NCBI GenBank assembly: GCA_913061335.1
Contig: CAJXTP010000020.1
Location: forward strand, 1 to 22,024
Direction: 5' to 3'
Source of the DNA: an uncultured Loktanella sp.
Lineage (GTDB): Bacteria > Pseudomonadota > Alphaproteobacteria > Rhodobacterales > Rhodobacteraceae
Length of the DNA: 22,024 bases
Shown here: in pieces, positions 1 to 6,091 of the stretch
Numbering within the stretch: position 1 is the stretch's first letter
Layout: each line of letters begins with the position of its first letter
Program-made: the position numbers and the translations under genes
Notes under the pieces: model-generated
The model's database searches: none
Told to the model about the DNA's origin: nothing
What the model saw: the letters and a program-made list of their open reading frames with translations, nothing else

Positions 1-47
1 GAGATGTAGAGAGGTCTCGTGGGCTCGGAGATGTGTATAAGAGACAG
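1..47 (+). other. Illumina/Nextera adapter left on the contig end
   Basis: Not genomic. Bases 29-47 are the 19-bp Tn5 mosaic end AGATGTGTATAAGAGACAG. Bases 14-28 are the Nextera read-2 extension (GTCTCGTGGGCTCGG). Bases 6-13 (GTAGAGAG) match, from memory, the i7 index of Nextera primer N707, and bases 1-5 match the end of the P7 primer. The true sequence therefore begins at base 48. Reading frames that run into this stretch, for example one encoding MCIRDS, are artefacts. Confidence 0.97.
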
Positions 48-404
48 CGCCAACACACGCTCGTTCATCCGGTTCACGAGGAAACCGACATTCCGGTCCA
101 GCGCCTGTTCCCAGCCTTGCGGGAACAATTCTGACGCATATCTGGGCAAATCAGGATATCTGAAGACCGAGATCGCATCAGGCCTGATACCCTCAGCAAT
201 CAAACTGGCATAATCAGCGGAATTTTTATCGACCGCAAAGTGGGTCAGCAACCCGCCGTTATCCAGCGCGGCAATCACTGCAAATGAAATCACAGCAGAC
301 CCAGAAATCGCAAATGCGACGGGGAACCCTGATAAAATCCCTGCAAACAGGGTCAGGAACACAATGATCAGGCCGACTTCGACGCCATCTAATCCGAAAA
401 GCAT
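48..404 (-). CDS. dctM: TRAP transporter large permease (DctM), 5' part only
   Basis: This is the N-terminal 119 codons of the large membrane subunit of a TRAP transporter, cut by the contig end, where adapter sequence begins. The start ATG (404-402) lies 17 bp after the dctQ stop and is preceded by GGCGGAG. The product opens MLFGLDGVEVGLIIVFLTL, with a first hydrophobic segment at about residues 10-30 and GFPVAFAISG, the usual opening of DctM proteins. A second segment follows at about 36-46. The residues just before the break (FLVNRMNERVLA) fit the conserved stretch preceding the next membrane helix of this family. DctM forms the transmembrane path that moves a substrate delivered by DctP using a sodium gradient (family knowledge). 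It is third in a dctP-dctQ-dctM operon. Most of the protein, normally above 400 residues, is missing. Confidence 0.88.
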
Positions 405-421
405 ATCTAACTCCGCCCCGT

Positions 422-1384
422 CTAGTGAATTTTTGCGACAAGCTCGGCGGTAGGATCGCCAAGCGTGTCTTTATCAAGGAAACGGCCTTCGCTTGCTGGG
501 CCTTCGCGCAGCTCGAGATAAGACCGATAGAAGAACGCAATCGCCTGCAAGATCACAAGGAAGGTGAAAAACACCAACAGGAACTTGAATAAGAAATACG
601 CGTTAAATCCGTTGGGCGAAAACCCGATGGTTTCAACATTCCAGCGCAGCGCGCGCGCCTTAGGCAACAACTGATCAAGATCTTTGAACGTGTTTGACGC
701 CGACAATTTTGGCGTAACAAGCGTGCGCCACAAAAAGAACCAACCGTAAAAGAACGTAAGCCCCGCCGCAGGGATCATAAACACAAGGCTACCAAGCATA
801 TCGATGATGCGCTTCACACGGAAACTGACGACCGAATAAACCAGATCAACGCGCACATGGCCGCCTTGCACAAATGTGTAAGACACGCACAGACACACGA
901 TCAGGGCGTTATATAGCTTTAGCTCTTCGGCCCACCAGCTGACGTCATGGGTCACCGACATGCCAAATCCAAGGGTGATCTCAGACACCGCAAACACGCG
1001 CTGCATAAAGATGATCAGGATTTGCTGAAGCACCATCAGCAGGCCAAACCACGCGGCCAATCGGCCCACCGTGTTGCCGATACCTTCCAGAAACCGCACG
1101 CAGCCCCACATGAAACTATTGCGGATCACCCCGATGATCGTGACGGCCAAAAAGGCGAATAATATTATGAAAAGCAGCTCCCAAGAGGCGCCGTAATAGA
1201 TAAACCGGATCAGGCTTTCAGCGGCATCCAGATCAGTGATCTTGCCGCGAAGTTGAATATGCGGAACCCACGCCAGCCAAAGCTGCGTGTTCATCAACGC
1301 TGTGTATAAATTGAAAGGAGCCTCTAACAGATGTGCAAAGAACCATCCGAAAGCGTTACCACCCCATGCTTCGACCAAACCCAT
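422..1384 (-). CDS. dctQ: TRAP transporter small permease (DctQ), long form
   Basis: Small membrane subunit of the TRAP transporter, which pairs with DctM. Hydrophobic segments lie at about residues 67-88, 104-130, 158-175, 195-219 and 263-288. The motif GGHVRVDLVY (174-183) is the DctQ signature. At 320 residues it is much longer than the usual four-helix DctQ of roughly 160-200. The extra length is an N-terminal part of about 100 residues with at least one additional helix, plus a loop at 220-260 before the last helix. Long DctQ forms accompany the TakP-like group of binding proteins, which agrees with the neighbour. The start ATG is preceded by a G-rich tract (GGGGGGTG) that can serve as ribosome binding site. 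A terminator-like hairpin separates it from dctP, so it is probably made in smaller amounts than the binding protein. Confidence 0.87.
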   Translation of the reverse strand: MGLVEAWGGNAFGWFFAHLLEAPFNLYTALMNTQLWLAWVPHIQLRGKITDLDAAESLIRFIYYGASWELLFIILFAFLAVTIIGVIRNSFMWGCVRFLEGIGNTVGRLAAWFGLLMVLQQILIIFMQRVFAVSEITLGFGMSVTHDVSWWAEELKLYNALIVCLCVSYTFVQGGHVRVDLVYSVVSFRVKRIIDMLGSLVFMIPAAGLTFFYGWFFLWRTLVTPKLSASNTFKDLDQLLPKARALRWNVETIGFSPNGFNAYFLFKFLLVFFTFLVILQAIAFFYRSYLELREGPASEGRFLDKDTLGDPTAELVAKIH

Positions 1385-1434
1385 TGGTCACCCCCCCGTG
1401 ATCCGAAATCTTTGCGCAGCTGTCATCAGCGCGC

Positions 1435-1466
1435 AAAATAAATGGGGGCCACAAACGCAGCCCCCA
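1435..1466 (-). terminator. Intra-operon terminator/attenuator between dctP and dctQ
   Basis: On the minus strand, 12 bases after the dctP stop, TGGGGGC (1466-1460) pairs perfectly with GCCCCCA (1449-1443) around a 10-base loop, followed by TTTATTTT (1442-1435). This is the form of a moderately strong Rho-independent terminator. Because dctQ starts 50 bases further on the same strand, it probably lets only part of transcription through and stabilises the dctP 3' end, giving more binding protein than permease. The hairpin is seen; the effect is inferred. Confidence 0.75.
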
Positions 1467-1478
1467 CTCAATTAGGCC

Positions 1479-2561
1479 TTAGCCCATAACGCGGTCACGC
1501 TGGGCGCGGTACGCACCTTCGGACTTTTGGATCCAACCGGAAGAAGCCTCCATGGATGCGTTGTAATCAGCACGAATGCGGTCATACAATTCATCGCCAG
1601 CGTACTGGTCCATCGTTTCAATCGCAGCAACGCCCATTGCATCCCAAACCGTGTCAGGGAATTCCAGAACCTTAACACCACCGGCCTGCAAACGCTGAAG
1701 CGCCGCACCGTTGTTGTTCATGAACTGTGCAAGGTTCCACTGGTGCGATTCAGCAGCTGCGATCTCGATGATCTTCTGGTGCTCAGGGGACAGGCTGTTG
1801 AACACATCTAGGTTTGTCGCAAGCGAAAGGCCAGCGCCCGGCTCGTGCATACCAGCTGTGTAATAGAACTTGGTGATTTCCTGGAAACCAGCTTTTTCAT
1901 CTGCCCATGGGCCGATCCACTCAGTGCCGTCAATCGCGCCAGACGCAAGCGCCTGATACACTTCAGCACCTGGAAGGTTCTGGATAGATGCACCCATCTT
2001 GCCCAGCGCTTGGCCACCAAGACCTGGCATACGGAACTTCAAGCCTTGGAAATCTTCTGGACCAGCGATCTCTTTCGAGAACCAACCGCCAGCCTGTGGG
2101 CCAGTGTTGCCCGCAAGGAATGATTTCAAGCCAAAGATTTCGCCCAGCTCGGAATGAAGCTTATGGCCTTCACCGTTGTAGTACCAGTTGGACAGTTCCT
2201 GTGGGGACATGCCGAATGGAACGGATGTAAAGAACGCATACGCAGGGTGCTGGTTGATGAAATAGTAGTCAGCGCCGTGGTACATATCAGCCTGACCAGA
2301 TGTCACAGCGTCAAACACTTCGAACGCACCAACAAGTTCGCCGGCAGCTTTCAAATCAATAGTCAGGCTTCCACCGGACATTGCAGTGATGCTATCAGCA
2401 GCGCGCTGTGCGGCGTCATGAACACCCGCAAGGCCACGGCCCCACGTTGTCACAAGCGTCAGCGTGCGGTTGCCCTGCGCATAAGCAGGTGCAGCAAGTG
2501 CTGTTGCGGCGGCAGCAGTGCCACCAAGTGCGGAATTTTTCAGAAAAGAACGACGATCCAT
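1479..2561 (-). CDS. dctP: TRAP transporter substrate-binding protein, TakP-like (DctP)
   Basis: Periplasmic solute receptor of the TRAP system, 360 residues. The N-terminus MDRRSFLKNSALGG followed by an Ala-rich stretch ending AYAQ is a twin-arginine-type export signal with likely cleavage near residue 28. The receptor body carries FRMPGLGG (Arg177), SGAIDGTEWIGPWAD (Glu214-Trp215), NTGPQAGGW (Gln156) and HEPG (Glu240). These are the kinds of residue that in TakP of Rhodobacter sphaeroides contact a 2-oxoacid carboxylate and a cation, so a 2-oxoacid such as pyruvate, or a related monocarboxylate such as lactate, is the best guess. Mannitol/chloroaromatic labels used for this group are less likely. 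The start is fixed by GGGAGGAT eight bases upstream. It is the first gene of the operon, divergent from a two-component system that probably controls it. Confidence 0.92.
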   Translation of the reverse strand: MDRRSFLKNSALGGTAAAATALAAPAYAQGNRTLTLVTTWGRGLAGVHDAAQRAADSITAMSGGSLTIDLKAAGELVGAFEVFDAVTSGQADMYHGADYYFINQHPAYAFFTSVPFGMSPQELSNWYYNGEGHKLHSELGEIFGLKSFLAGNTGPQAGGWFSKEIAGPEDFQGLKFRMPGLGGQALGKMGASIQNLPGAEVYQALASGAIDGTEWIGPWADEKAGFQEITKFYYTAGMHEPGAGLSLATNLDVFNSLSPEHQKIIEIAAAESHQWNLAQFMNNNGAALQRLQAGGVKVLEFPDTVWDAMGVAAIETMDQYAGDELYDRIRADYNASMEASSGWIQKSEGAYRAQRDRVMG

Positions 2562-2643
2562 TTAGTATCCTCCCAATGGTATTGTCCTACGGCTAGAGGC
2601 TCCTCCCCCACGCCATCGGCTGATCTCTCAGTCCCCAGAGCCT

Positions 2644-2660
2644 AGCGAGCGAGCGAGCGA
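2644..2660. repeat. AGCG tetranucleotide repeat in the dctP leader/promoter region
   Basis: Four perfect copies of AGCG plus one base lie in the 250-bp gap between dctP and the divergent kinase gene, next to the direct repeat at 2668-2684. Seen directly. It lies outside both coding regions, so slippage would alter spacing between the putative operator and dctP rather than a reading frame. Confidence 0.7.
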
Positions 2661-2667
2661 TGTAATA

Positions 2668-2684
2668 TGCGTAGTACTGCGTAG
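2668..2684. promoter_or_regulatory. Direct repeat, candidate response-regulator operator for dctP
   Basis: TGCGTAG occurs at 2668-2674 and again at 2678-2684, ten bases apart (one helical turn), with TAC between. It sits in the divergent gap about 110-125 bases upstream of dctP. NarL-family regulators often bind such closely phased short sites, and a NarL-family gene is next door, so this is a reasonable operator candidate. A weak -10-like stretch (CATATTAC on the minus strand) adjoins it. Repeat seen; function inferred. Confidence 0.45.
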
Positions 2685-2811
2685 AAATCAGGCTAATTGT
2701 GATGATTTTGCAAGTATTCGCCAAATTGTTATGCGCTAACAGGATATTTTCCCCCGTCATGAATTCGCAGAACCGTTTGCCCCGCCCCTGATTCTCCGCT
2801 AGCCGCGTAGC

Positions 2812-4230
2812 ATGTCGACGATTGCCCAGCGCTTGCGTGACCTGTTTGAATTCAGCTACGGCCAAAAGGTTTTCCTTGTGGCCTCGCTGCCGCTTGTGCT
2901 GGCCGTGACACTGATTTCATTTGTAGTGACCAACCAGTCGCGGTCACTGGCAGAGCGCGAAATCAAAGGGCTCGAACAACAGCTGATCCAAGCCAAACGC
3001 GACGAATTGAAAAACTACCTGTCCATTGCGCGCACCGCGATTGTGAACACCTACGGGCTTGCGGGCCCCACGGACGAGGCGGCAAAGTTGCAAGTCACGC
3101 AGGAACTGTCCTCAATGCTCTACGGGCAAGACGGCTATTTCTTTGTGTTCGACTATGAAGGCAACAACCTCGTGGCACCGCGCCAGACATTTCTCATCGG
3201 TGAAAACTGGTCAGGTCTAGAAGACGTGAACGGGGTGCCAATCACTGACGAGCTCATCCGTATTGCGCGTAGCGGTGGTGGTTATCACAGCTTTGACTGG
3301 CCCAAACCGTCTGACGGGGTGACCGAACGTATGTTCGTCTACGTCAACGGGCTCCAAGACTGGCGCTGGGTTGTGGGCACTGGGGTCTTCATCGGGGATA
3401 TCTTGCAAACCGTGGCCGATGCGCGGGCAGATGTTGAGGCGCGGATTAGGCAGACGTCCTATTACATCGTGGGCATTGCGATTGCGGCGCTTATCGGGGT
3501 GTTCTTGTCTGGTATGTTCATCAACCTGCGTGAACGACGGCTTGCAGATGCCAAGCTCAAGGATCTCACCCAACGGATCATTGACACCCAAGAGGAAGAA
3601 CGCGGGCGCGTGGCGCGTGAATTGCACGACGGGATCAACCAGATGCTTGTGGGCGTGCGCTATGCGCTTGAACTTGCGCGCAGACGGCTTGGCTTGGGTG
3701 ACGTGCGCGCTTCTGAAAGTCTGGGCAAAGGCATTGATGGGCTAGGAGGGGCGATCCAAGAGGTACGGCGCATCAGCCGTGACCTACGCCCCGGTGTTCT
3801 CGACGACCTTGGGCTTGGCCCCGCGCTTAAGGTGCTGATCGACGACTTCTCTAACCGTACAGGCATAGATGCGACGTTCGAGACCGTCGTATTTCGCAAC
3901 CGGCTCGACGAAGAGGCGCGCATCGCGCTTTACCGGATCGCACAAGAGGCGCTGACGAACATTGATCGGCACGCACAGGCGACATCAATAGACGCCAGCC
4001 TAAAGGGACAGCGCAATGGCGCACTGCTGCGTATCACCGACAACGGCAAAGGGTTTAAGCAGACCCGAAAATCCGGCGGCTTGGGTCTGCGCAACATGCA
4101 AGAACGGATTGAACAGCTAGGCGGGACAATCAGGATCACCTCTGAGCGCGCAAAAGGCACCACCATAGAAGCCCGCGTGCCCCTTACGCATATGCTGCGC
4201 CCCCAAGAGCAAAAGGTAAAAGCACCATGA
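2812..4230 (+). CDS. Sensor histidine kinase with periplasmic Cache domain
   Basis: Membrane sensor kinase of 472 residues. Membrane helices at about 21-40 and 216-236 bracket a periplasmic part of about 175 residues with DGYFFVFDYEGNNLVAP (107-123) and WRWVVGTGVFIGDI (184-197), typical of single Cache domains that bind small carboxylates. The cytoplasmic part has a HisKA_3 helix with phospho-acceptor His272 in RVARELHDGINQ, then an HATPase domain with N-box RIAQEALTNIDRHA (375-388), DNGKGF (410-415) and GGLGLRNM (422-429). There is no clear HAMP domain. The start is the first ATG after an in-frame TAG four codons upstream; its ribosome site is weak. It overlaps the response regulator by ATGA and is divergent from the TRAP operon, so it probably senses the TRAP substrate or a relative. 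Ligand assignment is inference. Confidence 0.93.
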   Translation: MSTIAQRLRDLFEFSYGQKVFLVASLPLVLAVTLISFVVTNQSRSLAEREIKGLEQQLIQAKRDELKNYLSIARTAIVNTYGLAGPTDEAAKLQVTQELSSMLYGQDGYFFVFDYEGNNLVAPRQTFLIGENWSGLEDVNGVPITDELIRIARSGGGYHSFDWPKPSDGVTERMFVYVNGLQDWRWVVGTGVFIGDILQTVADARADVEARIRQTSYYIVGIAIAALIGVFLSGMFINLRERRLADAKLKDLTQRIIDTQEEERGRVARELHDGINQMLVGVRYALELARRRLGLGDVRASESLGKGIDGLGGAIQEVRRISRDLRPGVLDDLGLGPALKVLIDDFSNRTGIDATFETVVFRNRLDEEARIALYRIAQEALTNIDRHAQATSIDASLKGQRNGALLRITDNGKGFKQTRKSGGLGLRNMQERIEQLGGTIRITSERAKGTTIEARVPLTHMLRPQEQKVKAP

Positions 4231-4859
4231 CCATTCGCATTCTGATCGTTGATGACCACCCTATGGTCACCGAAGGCATTCAGTCGATCTTGGAATCCTA
4301 TGATGACATCACCGTCGTTGGCACCCTTAACAACGGCCAAGACGCAGTTGACCAGCTCATAACGCTTAACCCCGACATTGTGCTGATGGATCTGAACATG
4401 CCCGGCCTGTCTGGCCTGGCCGCAACCGAGATAATGTTAGAAATTCGCCCCGATACGCGCATCCTGATCCTGTCGATGCACGACAGCCCAGAATATATCG
4501 CCACCGCAATGCGGCACGGTGCCAAGGGCTATGTGCTCAAAGATGTGCCCACTGACGAAATTCGCGTTGCCATCGACACGGTGATGACGGGAATCAACTA
4601 TCTGTGTACCGGTGCCGCCGAAGCCCTCGCGCCAAACATCAGCGATGGCCGTGAAACCCTGACAGGGCGCGAACAGACGGTTCTGCTTGAACTTGCCCAA
4701 GGCAAATCCAACAAAGAGGTCGCGATTAACCTCGATATCTCGGTGCGCACCGTGGAAACCCACCGCAAGAACATTAAACGTAAACTTGATATCAATTCCA
4801 CGGCAGGGCTGACCCGCTACGCGCTTGAAAATGGCGTGCTACAAGGGACAGGCGTTTAG
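4227..4859 (+). CDS. NarL/FixJ-family response regulator
   Basis: DNA-binding partner of the upstream kinase, 210 residues. The receiver domain has the acidic pair Asp9-Asp10, phospho-acceptor Asp55 in LMDLNMPGLSG, a Ser in ILSMHDSPEY and the conserved Lys in GYVLKDVP. A LuxR-type helix-turn-helix fills the C-terminal third (TGREQTVLLELAQGKSNKEV, then a recognition segment with SVRTVETHRKNI). The start ATG overlaps the kinase stop as ATGA, so the two are translationally coupled. The expected target is the divergent dctP promoter, where a phased direct repeat is present at 2668-2684. No terminator is evident in the 96 bases before the next gene. Confidence 0.94.
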   Translation: MTIRILIVDDHPMVTEGIQSILESYDDITVVGTLNNGQDAVDQLITLNPDIVLMDLNMPGLSGLAATEIMLEIRPDTRILILSMHDSPEYIATAMRHGAKGYVLKDVPTDEIRVAIDTVMTGINYLCTGAAEALAPNISDGRETLTGREQTVLLELAQGKSNKEVAINLDISVRTVETHRKNIKRKLDINSTAGLTRYALENGVLQGTGV

Positions 4860-4955
4860 CCAAACTGATATGCACAGCCATTGTGCGCCCAGTGCATGTT
4901 GTATTCACGCACATGGCCATTAAATGCGACTGACACTCACAAAAGGACGATAGCC

Positions 4956-5810
4956 ATGACAGATATATACACGCCCCCAAAAGTCTGGACGTGGGACGCA
5001 GAGAATGGCGGCGAATGGGCCGCGCTGAACCGCCCTATTGCAGGTGCCACCCATGACAAAACCTTGCCCGTTGGCGACCACCCCCTGCAGCTTTACTCTC
5101 TTGCTACGCCAAACGGCGTCAAAGTGACTGTAATGCTGGAAGAATTGCTCGCAGCTGGGCACGGCGCGGAATACGACGCATGGTTGATCAACATCATGGA
5201 AGGCGACCAGTTCGGTTCCGGCTTTGTCGACATTAACCCAAATTCCAAGATCCCTGCCCTGCGCGATCACGACACTGGTCAACGGGTTTTCGAATCCGGT
5301 GCAATCTTGGTGTATCTGGCCGAAAAATTCGGTGCCTTCCTACCAGCGTCTGGCCCTGCACGGACCGAGACCCTGAACTGGCTGTTCTGGCTACAAGGCG
5401 CGGCCCCGTACCTTGGCGGCGGCTTTGGGCACTTCTACGCCTATGCACCCGAAAAGTTCGAATACCCGATCAGCCGCTTCGCAATGGAAGTAAAACGCCA
5501 ACTTAGCGTGCTCGACACACATCTCGCCGACAATAAATACCTCGCAGGCGACGACTACACGATCGCCGACATTGCAACTGCGCCGTGGTACGGACGTCTT
5601 GTCGAAGGTGACGCCTATAACTCTGGCGTATTCCTGTCTGTGCACGAATACACCAACGTCATCCGTTGGAATAATGACGTCAGCAGTCGGCCCGCCTATA
5701 TCCGCGGTGCGATGGTCAACAAAGCAATCGGCCCGCTTGAAGGACAACTGCGTGAACGGCACAAAGCGTCAGACTTCGACACACAGACCCAAGACAAATT
5801 ACAAAGCTAA
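4956..5810 (+). CDS. yghU: YghU-type glutathione transferase / disulfide-bond oxidoreductase
   Basis: Cytoplasmic glutathione-dependent enzyme of the Nu class, 284 residues, close to E. coli YghU in length and in sequence as I recall it. Signatures include VWTWDAENGG near the start, KTLPVGDHPLQLYSLATPNG, VDINPNSKIPALRDHDTG (thioredoxin-fold glutathione site), ESGAILVYLAEKFG, NWLFWLQGAAPYLGGGFGHF and a C-terminal ERHKASDFDT. YghU enzymes reduce disulfides and organic peroxides with two glutathione molecules per active site. The start at 4956 is chosen over an upstream in-frame ATG at 4881 because AAAAGGA lies about nine bases before it and the family begins MTDxYxPxKVWTW. It stands alone between the two-component system and the ilv region. 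Confidence 0.95.
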   Translation: MTDIYTPPKVWTWDAENGGEWAALNRPIAGATHDKTLPVGDHPLQLYSLATPNGVKVTVMLEELLAAGHGAEYDAWLINIMEGDQFGSGFVDINPNSKIPALRDHDTGQRVFESGAILVYLAEKFGAFLPASGPARTETLNWLFWLQGAAPYLGGGFGHFYAYAPEKFEYPISRFAMEVKRQLSVLDTHLADNKYLAGDDYTIADIATAPWYGRLVEGDAYNSGVFLSVHEYTNVIRWNNDVSSRPAYIRGAMVNKAIGPLEGQLRERHKASDFDTQTQDKLQS

Positions 5811-5864
5811 CCGTCCATTTCCCTAGAGGCACCGCCACCTTTGGAAATAAAGTTGCTAAAACAG

Positions 5865-5896
5865 CCGCTCAAACGACATTTTCTGCGCTTGAGCGG
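5865..5896. repeat. Inverted repeat abutting the ilv promoter -35
   Basis: CCGCTCAA (5865-5872) and TTGAGCGG (5889-5896) form a perfect 8-bp inverted repeat with a 16-base gap. The right arm ends exactly where the -35 box TTGACC begins. It may be an operator for the ilv promoter, or a weak 3' hairpin of yghU; no T tract follows it. Confidence 0.5.
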
Positions 5897-5925
5897 TTGA
5901 CCCCTAGGAACACCGCGCATAATAT
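5897..5925 (+). promoter_or_regulatory. Putative sigma-70 promoter of the ilv operon
   Basis: TTGACC (5897-5902) and TAATAT (5920-5925) are separated by 17 bp. A start point near 5931 would put the leader-peptide ribosome site (AAAGGA, 5937-5942) within the first dozen bases of the message, as expected for an attenuator leader. Confidence 0.65.
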
Positions 5926-5951
5926 CACGCCAACACAAAGGACTTTGATCG

Positions 5952-5999
5952 ATGAACCTACTAGTCGTCATTCTAAGACAACAGCGCATGGGCCGGTAA
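5952..5999 (+). CDS. Branched-chain amino acid leader peptide (attenuator control)
   Basis: A 15-residue peptide, MNLLVVILRQQRMGR, whose residues 3-8 are Leu-Leu-Val-Val-Ile-Leu: all three branched-chain amino acids in a row. All three Leu codons are CTA, which is normally uncommon in organisms of this GC content, so a ribosome would be sensitive to charged tRNA-Leu. AAAGGA (5937-5942) lies nine bases before the ATG. The end of the gene (5984-5992) forms one arm of the antiterminator hairpin, and an intrinsic terminator follows 26 bases after the stop, ahead of acetolactate synthase. The peptide itself is presumably discarded; translation speed through it is the signal. Confidence 0.88.
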   Translation: MNLLVVILRQQRMGR

Positions 6000-6026
6000 C
6001 GGTTTAACCATAAGGTTCCCATGCGC
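5984..6026 (+). promoter_or_regulatory. Antiterminator hairpin of the ilv attenuator
   Basis: GCGCATGGG (5984-5992, inside the leader peptide gene) pairs perfectly with CCCATGCGC (6018-6026). AACC (6006-6009) and GGTT (6014-6017) can extend the stem inward. The 3' arm shares bases 6025-6026 with the base of the terminator stem, so the two hairpins compete. A ribosome stalled at codons 3-7 leaves the 5' arm free; one reaching the stop at 5997 covers it and allows termination. Confidence 0.75.
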
Positions 6027-6051
6027 CCTCGATACCCTCGGGGGCTTTTTT
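6025..6051 (+). terminator. ilv attenuator terminator
   Basis: GCCCTCG (6025-6031) pairs with CGGGGGC (6039-6045), with one T-G pair, around the loop ATACCCT, followed at once by six Ts (6046-6051). It lies between the leader peptide and the acetolactate synthase gene and is a standard Rho-independent terminator used conditionally. Confidence 0.88.
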
Positions 6052-6091
6052 GTGTGTAAACGAATTGATAATCGCAAAGGACGCGAGTGAT

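Noticed and set aside
19..213. Plus-strand frame of 64 codons at the left end
   Set aside because: It begins inside the sequencing adapter and runs antisense through dctM.
259..540. Minus-strand frame spanning the dctQ/dctM junction
   Set aside because: It is out of frame with both recognised genes and has no family features; the dctM start at 404 has a good ribosome site.
2154..2645. Plus-strand frame of 163 codons opposite dctP
   Set aside because: It is the antisense shadow of a strongly recognised gene, with irregular Cys/Arg-rich composition.
4881..4955. Upstream N-terminal extension of yghU
   Set aside because: There is no ribosome site, and the family starts at the internal Met at 4956, which has AAAAGGA.
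6050..6091. Earlier ATG for acetolactate synthase
   Set aside because: It lies in the terminator T tract; the start at 6092 has AAAGGA and matches the family N-terminus.
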